A stretch of 64,000 nt of DNA from an uncultured Campylobacter sp. (GTDB taxonomy: Bacteria; Campylobacterota; Campylobacteria; Campylobacterales; Campylobacteraceae), in contig NZ_CALUTC010000008.1 in assembly GCF_944323605.1 (NCBI RefSeq), positions 1-64,000 on the forward strand, in the 5' to 3' direction. Position 1 is the first letter of the stretch, and every line of letters starts with the position of its first letter. The notes beneath the pieces are model-generated. The model saw nothing but the letters and a program-made list of their open reading frames with translations, searched no databases and was not told the origin of the DNA. Both the position numbers and the translations under genes were made by a program. Below are positions 17,874-34,519 of the stretch, in pieces.

Positions 17874-18575
17874 ATGTCAAAAATTACTAAAAGATTAAAA
17901 GAATTAAATAAAAAAATAGACTCTTCCAAGGAGTATTCTTTAGAAGATGCTATAGAAACTGTTAAAAATTTAGCTTCTGCTAAATTTGATGAAACAGTTG
18001 AAATAGCTCTAAAATTAAATGTTGATCCAAGGCATGCTGACCAAATGGTTAGAGGCTCTGTTGTTTTACCTGCTGGAACAGGTAAAAAAGTAAGAGTTGC
18101 TGTTATTGCAAAAGATGCAAAAGCTGATGAAGCTAAAGAAGCTGGTGCTGATATTGTAGGTAGTGATGATTTAATAGAAGAAATTCAAAAAGGCAATATA
18201 AATTTTGATGTCTTAATAGCTACCCCAAATTTAATGGGTCTAGTTGGTAAGGTTGGTAGAATTTTAGGACCAAAAAGCTTAATGCCAAATCCTAAAACAG
18301 GCACTGTTACTCTTGATGTAAAACAAGCTGTTAATAATGCTAAAAGTGGTCAAGTCAATTTCCGTGTTGATAAGCAAGGTAACATACACGCAGGGCTTGG
18401 AAAGGTATCATTTTCAAAAGAACAACTAAATGATAATATAAGCACATTTGTTAAGGCTATAAATAAACATAAACCGGCTGCCTCCAAAGGAAGATATATA
18501 AAAAATGCCGCTCTTTCTTTAACTATGAGTCCTTCTGTTTCTTTGCAAACTCAAGAGCTTTTAGATATGAAGTAA
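17874..18575 (+). CDS. rplA: 50S ribosomal protein L1
   Basis: A 233-residue protein with typical L1 segments: [38 protein letters not shown] and [16 protein letters not shown]1 forms the mobile L1 stalk at the E site. The 60-bp gap after rplK (17814-17873) contains a GC-richer patch and could hold an L1 feedback site, but I cannot demonstrate one. It is followed by a terminator hairpin and then the L10 leader region. Confidence 0.98.
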   Translation: MSKITKRLKELNKKIDSSKEYSLEDAIETVKNLASAKFDETVEIALKLNVDPRHADQMVRGSVVLPAGTGKKVRVAVIAKDAKADEAKEAGADIVGSDDLIEEIQKGNINFDVLIATPNLMGLVGKVGRILGPKSLMPNPKTGTVTLDVKQAVNNAKSGQVNFRVDKQGNIHAGLGKVSFSKEQLNDNISTFVKAINKHKPAASKGRYIKNAALSLTMSPSVSLQTQELLDMK

Positions 18576-18597
18576 TTTAGGGCTTAAAGCCCTAAAT

Positions 18598-18640
18598 AAA
18601 AAGCTAAGGAAATTTTTGTTTTTTTTAGCTTTTTATTTTA
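18598..18640 (+). terminator. Attenuator/terminator between rplA and rplJ
   Basis: A perfect 10-bp stem (arms 18598-18607 and 18625-18634) with a T-rich loop is followed by a T-rich tail. A smaller AGGGCTTAAAGCCCT palindrome (18580-18594) sits just before it. It likely ends or attenuates the nusG-rplKA transcript before the rplJL-rpoBC unit. Confidence 0.65.
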
Positions 18641-18720
18641 GATTGGAGATAGCCGAGGTTTTTACTTAATTAAGACTTACAAAGTCTTTCTCTGTTTGAA
18701 ATCGCTAATCGGAAAGGAGA
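18641..18720 (+). ncRNA. Probable ribosomal protein L10 leader (autoregulatory mRNA element)
   Basis: The 5' region of rplJ holds purine-rich internal-loop-like segments (GGAGATAGCCGAGG) and complementary stretches (AAGACTTACAAAGTCTTT forms a small hairpin at about 18672-18689) immediately before the ribosome site. In many bacteria an L10(L12)4-binding leader at this place controls rplJL translation. The assignment is by position and general features; a covariance-model search would decide. Confidence 0.5.
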
Positions 18721-18725
18721 AGCTT

Positions 18726-19208
18726 GTGACTAGAAGTGAAAAAACAGAACTTGTTGCTAGACTGCAAGAAGAGTTTAAAAACAGTGAAATGATAGTAGTT
18801 TGTAACTATAAAGGACTAAGCACTAAGAAATTAGAAAGTCTTAGGGATAATGCTAGAGAAAATGGCGTTAAAGTTCAAATTATTAAAAACACACTAGCCT
18901 CTCTTGCCCTAACTCAAGCTGGAAAAAATGGTCTTGAACTTAAAGATACAAATATATATCTTTGGGGAGAAGATCAGCTAAATGTTAGCAAAGTTGCTTC
19001 TAAATTTGAAGATGATAACGACTTGTTTAACATAAAAACTGCATTTGTAGATGGCGAAGTAACTGATGTTTCCAAAGTTAAGGCTCTAGCTAAAATGCCG
19101 TCTAGAAATGAGTTGCTTGCTATGCTTTTGCAAGTTTGGAATGCCCCTATCACAAATTTCACTATAGGGCTTAATGCTTTAAAAGAGCAAAAAGAAAAAG
19201 AATCTTAA
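18726..19208 (+). CDS. rplJ: 50S ribosomal protein L10
   Basis: The protein has 160 residues from the GTG start. This start is chosen because GGAAAGGAG (18711-18719) is ideally spaced and the product then begins [17 protein letters not shown], as expected for L10. A longer frame from 18696 would add 10 residues through the ribosome site. L10 anchors the L7/L12 dimers to the ribosome and is the probable ligand of the leader upstream. The conserved [14 protein letters not shown] and [13 protein letters not shown] segments are present. Confidence 0.95.
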   Translation: MTRSEKTELVARLQEEFKNSEMIVVCNYKGLSTKKLESLRDNARENGVKVQIIKNTLASLALTQAGKNGLELKDTNIYLWGEDQLNVSKVASKFEDDNDLFNIKTAFVDGEVTDVSKVKALAKMPSRNELLAMLLQVWNAPITNFTIGLNALKEQKEKES

Positions 19209-19228
19209 AATAATAAAAAGGATAAAAA

Positions 19229-19609
19229 ATGGCAATTTCAAAAGAAGATGTTTTAGAGTATATATCTAACTTAAGTGTTTTAGAACTTTCTGAATTAGTT
19301 AAAGAATTTGAAGAAAAATTTGGTGTTTCTGCTGCCCCTGTTGTTGTAGCTGGTGGCGGTGCAGCAGCAGCTGGTGCGGCTGGTGGTGCTGAAGAAAAGA
19401 CAGAATTTAACATAGTGCTAACAGACAGCGGTGCTAAAAAAATAGAAGTTATAAAGGTAGTTCGTGCATTAACAGGTCTTGGTTTAAAAGAGGCGAAAGA
19501 TGCAGTTGAGCAAACTCCATCTACATTAAAAGAAGGCGTTAGCAAGGCTGATGCAGAAGAAGCTAAAAAACAGCTTGAAGCAGCTGGTGCTAAGGTAGAG
19601 CTTAAGTAA
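19229..19609 (+). CDS. rplL: 50S ribosomal protein L7/L12
   Basis: A 126-residue acidic stalk protein. The N-terminal dimerisation domain ([20 protein letters not shown]) is followed by the flexible Ala/Gly hinge (about residues 37-52) and the C-terminal factor-binding domain with [20 protein letters not shown]. It recruits translation factors to the ribosome. The 20-bp gap after rplJ has an AAAAGGAT ribosome site, indicating joint expression with L10. Confidence 0.98.
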   Translation: MAISKEDVLEYISNLSVLELSELVKEFEEKFGVSAAPVVVAGGGAAAAGAAGGAEEKTEFNIVLTDSGAKKIEVIKVVRALTGLGLKEAKDAVEQTPSTLKEGVSKADAEEAKKQLEAAGAKVELK

Positions 19610-19621
19610 TTTTACAGTTTA

Positions 19622-19670
19622 AAGGAAGTTTTACTTCCTTATTTAGCCCTTTTAAGGGCTTTTTCTTTTT
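19622..19670 (+). terminator. Tandem hairpins between rplL and rpoB (attenuator)
   Basis: Two adjacent hairpins: arms 19622-19628/19634-19640, and arms 19645-19651/19654-19660. The second is followed by a run of T with one C (19661-19670). rpoB starts 27 bp later without its own obvious promoter, so this is likely a partial terminator that sets the ratio of ribosomal protein to polymerase expression, as known in E. coli. Confidence 0.75.
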
Positions 19671-19672
19671 AA

Positions 19673-28380
<8,708 letters not shown>

Positions 28381-28383
<3 letters not shown>

Positions 28384-28402
28384 AAGAGTAAAAACTCTTT
28401 TA
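28381..28402 (+). terminator. Short hairpin after rpoC
   Basis: A 9-bp stem (arms 28381-28389 and 28394-28402) with a 4-nt loop overlaps the rpoC stop and is followed by CTTTCG. It is AT-rich and lacks a clear T run, so termination may be weak. Confidence 0.5.
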
Positions 28403-28461
28403 CTTTCGTAGCACAGTGTCCTTTATTTTTTTAGTTTTTTATATAAAAATGCTTATTTTTA

Positions 28462-28470
28462 TGCTACAAT
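28462..28470 (+). promoter_or_regulatory. Extended -10 promoter of the first porin gene
   Basis: TGCTACAAT has an extended -10 form, 29 bp upstream of the porin ATG. The stretch between it and the ATG (T-rich, then ATAAAGGAG) is nearly identical to the region upstream of the second porin on the minus strand, which supports a common origin. Confidence 0.65.
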
Positions 28471-28499
28471 TAAGTGTATTTTTTTATAAAGGAGATTTT

Positions 28500-29810
28500 A
28501 TGAAAGTATTAAAACTTTCTTTAGTTGCCGCGTTAGCAGCTGGATCCTTTTCAGCACTTAATGCTATTCCTTTAGAACAAGCGATTAAGAATGTTGATTT
28601 TACCGGGGACTTAAGATATAGATACAATAGCGATTGGTCTAGATCTAAATCAGGCTCGATAAAAATACCTGCTGGTGTTGCTGGGGAACAAAATCACGAA
28701 TTTCGCTTAAGACTAGGAGCTAAGGCTGATGTGGGTGATGGTTTTAAGATCTTTGGTCAAGTTTATTCTTTAACAAAAGATGCTGGCTATGACAATGCTA
28801 TAAACTCTAACGACGGTGCTGGTGGCACAAGGACAAACGGTTCTTTACAGCTAAGACAAGCGTATTTGCAATATGATATGGCTGATTATGGCTTAAACTT
28901 CATCTGGGGTCGCCAAGAATTAGGAACTATTTGGACTGATGACTATGTAGGAACTGCTGCTAAGGTCGTTTATTCTCCATTTGAAGGCACAGCTATAGCT
29001 GCCTTTGCTGTTGATTCTTTTGAAGAAAAACAAGATGGCGATCAGGCAGATTTTTCTTACTTGTTAGGTGAAGCAGCAGGTAACCCAATGACAAGCAGAC
29101 TTTATAAGTATAATATGTATGGTGCTGCTTTTATAGGCGGATATGACTTAGGCGGATCCACTATTGATGTGCAACTTTGGGGTGCTCAGCTTATGAATAC
29201 GGCTACACTTTATGCTGCTGATGTTAAATACACCTTGCTTTTAGCTGATGATTTAGCTTGGTCTATAAGAGCTACTTATCTTGGAAATAGCGTTGATGAC
29301 TATTTTAAAAGAAGAGGAGCAGCTAACGGTCAGCTTGTAAATCTTTATGGAGATATAAAAGGTTACGGTTTTGACGGCGGACTTGGTGGTATTATGTTTG
29401 GTAAAAAAGACGCTGTAACTATAAACACTATAGAAGATGTAGGTAATGCTGGACTTGGCGTAGTAGGTAGAGAATTTTTATATGGTAGAGGTTCTTGGGC
29501 TGCTATAAGCTCTGGTGCTACTACAGCTGCTTATGTAAATGCTGGATATACCTTACCATCTGATTTAAGAATAGGCTTAAGATATGTTTATGGTGCTACT
29601 GAAACTACAAGAGGAAGTACTGCTAGAACAATAGGCGGCGGTGGCGATAAGATGGAAGGTGTTGTAGAAGCTTCTTATCAATACAACAAAAATTTAGACT
29701 TTTTGGTGTGGTATTCTATGCTTAGATATGACGGCTTGTCTGTGTTAGAGGAAGGCAGAGATTCAAATACCAAAAACACTTTCCGTATACAAGCTTTTTA
29801 TAAATTCTAA
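28500..29810 (+). CDS. porA: Major outer membrane porin (MOMP), first copy
   Basis: The protein has 436 residues. The ATG at 28500 has a GGAG ribosome site and gives the usual signal peptide (MKVLKLSLVAALAAGS...), so an upstream in-frame start is rejected. The mature part starts with IPLEQAIKNVDFTGDLRYRY, as in Campylobacter MOMP (PorA, Cj1259). Conserved strand blocks include GRQELGTIWTDDYVGTAAK, and the protein ends in QAFYKF with terminal Phe. MOMP is a trimeric cation-selective porin and dominant surface antigen. This copy follows rpoC. The copy next to dnaJ (39271-40590) occupies the position of the single C. jejuni gene, so this is probably the duplicate. Confidence 0.92.
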   Translation: MKVLKLSLVAALAAGSFSALNAIPLEQAIKNVDFTGDLRYRYNSDWSRSKSGSIKIPAGVAGEQNHEFRLRLGAKADVGDGFKIFGQVYSLTKDAGYDNAINSNDGAGGTRTNGSLQLRQAYLQYDMADYGLNFIWGRQELGTIWTDDYVGTAAKVVYSPFEGTAIAAFAVDSFEEKQDGDQADFSYLLGEAAGNPMTSRLYKYNMYGAAFIGGYDLGGSTIDVQLWGAQLMNTATLYAADVKYTLLLADDLAWSIRATYLGNSVDDYFKRRGAANGQLVNLYGDIKGYGFDGGLGGIMFGKKDAVTINTIEDVGNAGLGVVGREFLYGRGSWAAISSGATTAAYVNAGYTLPSDLRIGLRYVYGATETTRGSTARTIGGGGDKMEGVVEASYQYNKNLDFLVWYSMLRYDGLSVLEEGRDSNTKNTFRIQAFYKF

Positions 29811-29815
29811 AAATT

Positions 29816-29839
29816 CTAAGCCCTTTTGGGCTTAGTTTT
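29816..29839 (+). terminator. Terminator of the first porin gene
   Basis: An 8-bp perfect stem (arms 29816-29823 and 29828-29835), a TTTT loop and a TTTTC tail lie 6 bp after the porin stop codon. Confidence 0.8.
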
Positions 29840-29848
29840 CTTACATTA

Positions 29849-30463
29849 ATGCCTAAAGACAGATATAGAGCCTTTGCTAAAAATAAATTAAAATCAAAGT
29901 TCATTTTTCATTTCAAAAAAGATTTTTTATCATTTAAAGAGCTTAAGAAAATAGTAAAATTTTACAAAGCAAAAAATATCCTCATTTATATACCACTAGA
30001 ATATGAGATAAATTTGCTACGTTTTAGGAGAGAATTATCAAAAAATTCTAATATTTTTGTTCCGTTTATGCAAGATAAAAGCTTAAAAATTGTAAAATTA
30101 AGACTACCTTTATATAAGAAAAGGTTTGGGGTTTATGAGCCTTATATTTCTTTTTTAAATGTTAAGATCGATTTAGCTGTCATTCCTGTAATAGCTGTCG
30201 ATAAAAATTTAAAAAGGATAGGGCATGGAAAAGGTTTTTATGATATGTTTTTTGCAAATTTAGCTTATAAACCGCTTGTGGTTTTTGTCCAAGCACTTAA
30301 CTTATATTTTGATAAGAGTTTATGCGAAAAACACGACATTCAAGCTGATTTTTACATAAATCCTTATAAAAAATATTTTAAAAGAGAGTTAAAAAATGCT
30401 AATAACAATTTACATTTTTATAGCCGTTGTAGTAGGCGTGGGAGTAGGATATTTAGTTGCTAG
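29849..30463 (+). CDS. 5-formyltetrahydrofolate cyclo-ligase family protein
   Basis: This 204-residue protein has the family pattern: PKDRYRAFAKNKL at the N-terminus, a basic patch, and the ATP/phosphate motif KRIGHGKGFYDMFF, with AVDKNLKRIG before it. It converts 5-formyl-THF to 5,10-methenyl-THF, or acts in folate scavenging. No strong ribosome site is seen. Its last 68 bp overlap the start of rny in another frame, as a Cys/Arg/Ser-rich tail (RCSRRGSRIF) that looks like a recently extended C-terminus. The same neighbour order (Cj1208-rny) is found in C. jejuni. Confidence 0.83.
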   Translation: MPKDRYRAFAKNKLKSKFIFHFKKDFLSFKELKKIVKFYKAKNILIYIPLEYEINLLRFRRELSKNSNIFVPFMQDKSLKIVKLRLPLYKKRFGVYEPYISFLNVKIDLAVIPVIAVDKNLKRIGHGKGFYDMFFANLAYKPLVVFVQALNLYFDKSLCEKHDIQADFYINPYKKYFKRELKNANNNLHFYSRCSRRGSRIFSC

Positions 30464-31949
30464 AAAGATAGATGAAGCCAAGTATAATATCTTTGTGGAG
30501 CAAGCAAAAGCAAAAGCAAAGGCTATAGAATACGAAGCCGAGCTTGTTTTAAAAGATGCAAAAAATTCTGTATTAAATGCAGAACTAGAAGTCAAAAAAA
30601 AATACGAGGATAAAAGTCATAAAATTCAAAAAGAATACAATCAAAAGGTAGATGAGCTAAGCAAAAAAGAACAAAAGATACAAAGCTATGAAGATGAGCT
30701 AAATAAAAGCAAAGAGGAGCTTGAAAAGAGTAAAAAGAAAGCTTTTAGTTTGTATGATGAGAATATGAGGTTAAAAGATAGTTATGAAAAAAAATTAGAC
30801 GAGCTTATAAACACTTTAGAACACCATTCAGGGCTTACAAAAGATGAAGCAAAGCAAATGATGCTTAAAAAAGTTGAGGAAAAATCAAGAGATGAGATAG
30901 CACACATAGTTAGAAAATATGAGGAGGAAGCAAAAAGCGAAGCAAAAAGAAAGGCAAATTTTATAATAGCACAAGCTACTTCGCGTTTTGCTGGTGAATT
31001 TGCGGCAGAAAGACTGATAAATGTCGTAAATATAAAAAATGACGAGCTAAAAGGGCGTATTATAGGCAAAGAAGGAAGAAACGTAAAAACGCTTGAAATG
31101 GTTTTGGGCGTTGATATCATCATAGATGATACCCCGGGTGCTATTATAGTAAGCTGTTTTAACCTTTATAGACGAGCCATAGCTACTAAAGTTATAGAGC
31201 TTTTGGTTGAAGATGGACGCATACAACCAGCTAGGATAGAGGAAATTTACGAAAAGGTGTGTAAAGAATTTGATGATAGCATACTTGAGGAAGGTAAAAC
31301 CATACTTATGGATTTAGGACTTTCTAATATGCATCCTGAAATAGTCAAACTCATAGGAAAATTAAAATACCGTGCTTCTTACGGACAAAATGCCTTAGCT
31401 CACTCTTTGGAAGTAGCACATTTAGCAGGTATTATAGCGGCTGAATGTGGGGGCGATGAAAATTTAGCAAGACGAGCAGGAATTTTGCACGATATAGGCA
31501 AGGCTTTGACTCACGATTTTGAAGGCTCTCATGTCGATTTAGGAGCTGAACTTTGCAAAAGATATAAAGAACACGATGCAGTTATAAACGCTATTTACGC
31601 ACATCACGGACACGAGGAAGCAACAAGCGTAGAAAGTGCGGCTGTTTGTGCGGCTGATACCTTAAGTGCGGCAAGACCGGGTGCAAGAAGAGAGGTTTTA
31701 GAGGCATTTTTAAAGAGAGTTACCGAGCTTGAAGATATAGCAAAATCAAAACAAGGCATAAGAAATGCCTATGCTATAAATGCGGGTAGAGAAATACGAG
31801 TGATTGTAAATGCTGAACTTGTAAATGATGATGAATCGGTGCTTTTAGCAAAGGAAATAGCTCAAGAAATTCAAGATAAGGTTCAGTATCCAGGCGAAAT
31901 AAAGGTAAATGTTATAAGAGAGCTTAGAGCTGTGGATTACGCAAGGTAG
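30396..31949 (+). CDS. rny: Ribonuclease Y
   Basis: The 517-residue membrane-anchored endoribonuclease has an N-terminal transmembrane helix (about residues 3-22). A long Lys/Glu-rich coiled coil follows to about residue 190. A KH domain follows with RIIGKEGRNVKTLEMVLGVD, and then an HD domain with the metal-binding GILHDIGKALTH near residue 365 and YAHHGHEE. RNase Y starts bulk mRNA decay in species without RNase E. It overlaps the preceding gene by 68 bp and is followed 3 bp later by a DedA-family gene. Confidence 0.96.
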   Translation: MLITIYIFIAVVVGVGVGYLVARKIDEAKYNIFVEQAKAKAKAIEYEAELVLKDAKNSVLNAELEVKKKYEDKSHKIQKEYNQKVDELSKKEQKIQSYEDELNKSKEELEKSKKKAFSLYDENMRLKDSYEKKLDELINTLEHHSGLTKDEAKQMMLKKVEEKSRDEIAHIVRKYEEEAKSEAKRKANFIIAQATSRFAGEFAAERLINVVNIKNDELKGRIIGKEGRNVKTLEMVLGVDIIIDDTPGAIIVSCFNLYRRAIATKVIELLVEDGRIQPARIEEIYEKVCKEFDDSILEEGKTILMDLGLSNMHPEIVKLIGKLKYRASYGQNALAHSLEVAHLAGIIAAECGGDENLARRAGILHDIGKALTHDFEGSHVDLGAELCKRYKEHDAVINAIYAHHGHEEATSVESAAVCAADTLSAARPGARREVLEAFLKRVTELEDIAKSKQGIRNAYAINAGREIRVIVNAELVNDDESVLLAKEIAQEIQDKVQYPGEIKVNVIRELRAVDYAR

Positions 31950-31952
31950 TGT

Positions 31953-32513
31953 ATGCAAGAGGTTATTGATACCTTACTTAGTTGGGGCTATGTTATACTT
32001 TTTCTTTATTCTATCGGTGGAGGTATGGTAGGGATTTTAGCGGCTGGAATTTTAAGTGCATCCGGACATTTTTCCTTAAGTTTATGTATATTTATAGCTC
32101 TTTTTGCAAATGTTTTAGGCTCTACTGTGCTTTTTTTATTAGGCAGATATTTTAAAAAAGATTTAATGCCTTATTTTAAAAAGCACAAAAGAAAGATAGC
32201 TTTAGCACAACTTCAGATAAAAAAATACGGAGTAAGCTTAATTTTGCTTCAGAAATTTATATACGGGCTTAAGACCTTTATACCTCTTGCAGCGGGTTTT
32301 GCTAGGTATGATTTTTTTAAATTTTTTGTTTTAAATTTTGTAGCTACAGTCGTTTGGGCTGTAGGGCTAGGCTATCTAGGTTTTGCCTTTGGTGCTTCTA
32401 TATCTTATATAGTTGATAGTTTTTCAAAGTATTCTTACGCTGTTCCTTTGTTTTTGTTAGCGTTGATTATTCTTATATATTTTTATTTGGCTAAATTCTC
32501 TAAAAAGAGATGA
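31953..32513 (+). CDS. DedA-family membrane protein
   Basis: A 186-residue polytopic inner-membrane protein of the DedA/VTT (SNARE-associated) family. The family segments are a Gly-rich first region (GGGMVGILAAGILSASG), NVLGSTVLFLLGRYF, and FIYGLKTFIPLAAGFARYDF followed by NFVATVVWAVGLGYLG. Members act in lipid-carrier recycling, such as C55-isoprenyl phosphate or phosphatidylethanolamine flipping. Here the substrate is unknown. It lies between rny and comEC with 4-bp overlap to the latter. Confidence 0.85.
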   Translation: MQEVIDTLLSWGYVILFLYSIGGGMVGILAAGILSASGHFSLSLCIFIALFANVLGSTVLFLLGRYFKKDLMPYFKKHKRKIALAQLQIKKYGVSLILLQKFIYGLKTFIPLAAGFARYDFFKFFVLNFVATVVWAVGLGYLGFAFGASISYIVDSFSKYSYAVPLFLLALIILIYFYLAKFSKKR

Positions 32514-33754
32514 ATTTTTTTAAAAAATACAAAGAATTTTTTATTTTATTTTTCTTTTGCATTTTTGTATTTTGCTTTTCTTTGTTTTATGAATATATGT
32601 CTTTTTTAAATTTTAAGGAGAGCAAACATAGATATTTAGAAGATGTTTTGGTGTTACAAAGCTATGAAAAGCAAAACAAAAAAGGTAGGGCTTATACTGT
32701 TTTAAAGCTTTCTTATGATGATTTTTCCTTTTATACCAGCACATATAAGGATAATAATATAAGTCGCTATGATAAGCTTAATCTAAGAGTAATTAATACT
32801 AATGTAAGTTTTAAGGATTATCTTTCTAAAAATTTTTATATGCCAAGTTATGATATAAATTTAAGCGAAAACACATATAATGAAAATTTCATCATTTCTT
32901 ATTTTTTATCACAGCATAAAGATGAAAAAATAAAAGAATTTTATGGAGCTTTATTTTTTGCCTTGCCGATTTCTTTAGAGCTAAGAACAGATGTTAATTA
33001 CTACGGTATAGCACATCTTATAGCTATTAGCGGCTATCATATAGGACTTATATTTTCTCTTTGCTTTTTTCTTTTATGTCCTTTGTATAGCTTTTTTCAA
33101 AAAAGATATTTTCCATACAGAAATTTAAAATTTGATTTATCTGTATTAATTTTTAGCTTTTTGTTAGCCTACGCTTATCTTATAGGTTTTGTGCCTTCTT
33201 ATATAAGATCTTTGGTTATGGCATTATTTGCTTTTTATCTCTTGGCAAAAAATATTAATTTGCTAAATTATTCTACATTATTTTTTGCTATCTTAATTTG
33301 CATTAGTCTTTTTCCACAGCTTCTTTTTAGCGTAGGGTTTTTCTTTTCTATTTATGGGGTATTTTTTATATTTTTATATATGAATCATTTCTCTAAATTC
33401 TTTTCAAATTTTATAAATGTTATATTGTTAAATTTATGGACCTTTTTTGCTATGATTACGCCTGTTCTTTATTTCTTTCCTTTAGTGTCTTTGCAGCAAC
33501 TCCTTTGCATACCCCTTTCTGTTGTGTTTGTTGTATTTTATCCCTTTGTTTTATTTTTGCATATAGTGGATTTTGGATACTTGCTAGATACACTTTTATC
33601 TTATTTTTTCTCTATAAAATTTTACGCTAAAGATATAAATGTGAATTTTTATATTTTTATTTCTTATATACTGCTATCTTTACTTAGCATTCGTTTTGCT
33701 TCTTTGAGTCTTTTTCTTGTTTTTGTCAATATCTTGCCTTTCATATTGCTCTAA
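32510..33754 (+). CDS. comEC: ComEC/Rec2-family competence protein (short form)
   Basis: A 414-residue polytopic membrane protein. After an N-terminal helix and a soluble segment resembling the OB-like part of ComEC, the competence domain begins at HLIAISGYHIGLIFSLCF. It contains PSYIRSLVMALFAFYLLAKNINLLNYS, the family's hallmark. It lacks the C-terminal metallo-beta-lactamase domain of Bacillus ComEC, as in other Campylobacter (Cj1211, required for natural transformation). ComEC is the inner-membrane channel for single-stranded DNA uptake. Its 3' end overlaps the convergent yihY gene by 75 bp. Confidence 0.85.
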   Translation: MNFFKKYKEFFILFFFCIFVFCFSLFYEYMSFLNFKESKHRYLEDVLVLQSYEKQNKKGRAYTVLKLSYDDFSFYTSTYKDNNISRYDKLNLRVINTNVSFKDYLSKNFYMPSYDINLSENTYNENFIISYFLSQHKDEKIKEFYGALFFALPISLELRTDVNYYGIAHLIAISGYHIGLIFSLCFFLLCPLYSFFQKRYFPYRNLKFDLSVLIFSFLLAYAYLIGFVPSYIRSLVMALFAFYLLAKNINLLNYSTLFFAILICISLFPQLLFSVGFFFSIYGVFFIFLYMNHFSKFFSNFINVILLNLWTFFAMITPVLYFFPLVSLQQLLCIPLSVVFVVFYPFVLFLHIVDFGYLLDTLLSYFFSIKFYAKDINVNFYIFISYILLSLLSIRFASLSLFLVFVNILPFILL

Positions 33755-34519
33755 AGTAAAGTGATTGTAAGCTTTAAAGCCAAATAAATATATTATCCAA
33801 GATATATATATCCATATAAGAAAAAATAAAAGGGTTGAAAAAGAGCCATAAACATTAGTATATGCTTTGTTATAAACTACATAATATACAAATAAATTTT
33901 TACACACATACCACACTGTAGCTGAAGCAAATGAGCTTATTAGAAGGTATTTTTTATTTGTTCTTTTTTGCATAGAGCTTGAAAAAGATATCAAAAATAA
34001 AAACCATATTATTAGAAATGGTAAAAATGCAAAGAAATTCAAGCCTATCTTAAAATCATCAAGTGTTTTTTGTATATAAGCAGAGATGTAAAAAGAAAGT
34101 CCAAGCCCAAGCGGGACTAAAGTTAAAAGAGTCCAGTATGCACTTATGCTATGCCAAAGCCCTCTAGGCTCACTTTTTGTTATACGATTTATCACAAAAT
34201 CATAGCTTGAAAAAAGAGCTAAAGAAGTAAAAGCCATAGCTACAAGCCCCATAATCCCTAAATTTAAGCTATTTTTTAAAAAGGTATCAAGATAGCTTGA
34301 TATTAATTCTTGTTGAGTTGGTATCAAAAAGGCAAAAATCAAATTCTTAAGCCTATCATAATACGCATCAAAGCTTGGAATTTGCGTGAAAACAGAAAAG
34401 CAAACAAACAATATAGGTATAATTGAAAGCATAGTGTAAAAGGAAAGAGCCGCACCGTAATTCATAAGCTCCTTATCTTTGAATATAAGTAAAAAATTTA
34501 TGGTTTTTTTTAAATACAT
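33680..34519 (-). CDS. YihY/BrkB-family inner membrane protein
   Basis: This 279-residue protein has about six membrane helices and the family segments YGAALSFYTMLSIIPILFV, RGLWHSISAYW and YGSFSTLLFFLIWIYISW. Older annotation calls it ribonuclease BN, but that activity belongs to RNase Z, so the function of this family is unsettled. The start is the ATG that overlaps the glcD stop (TGATG), indicating coupling. The charged C-terminal tail (KNKKKTQRSK) is encoded within the overlap with comEC. Confidence 0.83.
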   Translation of the reverse strand: MYLKKTINFLLIFKDKELMNYGAALSFYTMLSIIPILFVCFSVFTQIPSFDAYYDRLKNLIFAFLIPTQQELISSYLDTFLKNSLNLGIMGLVAMAFTSLALFSSYDFVINRITKSEPRGLWHSISAYWTLLTLVPLGLGLSFYISAYIQKTLDDFKIGLNFFAFLPFLIIWFLFLISFSSSMQKRTNKKYLLISSFASATVWYVCKNLFVYYVVYNKAYTNVYGSFSTLLFFLIWIYISWIIYLFGFKAYNHFTLEQYERQDIDKNKKKTQRSKTNAK

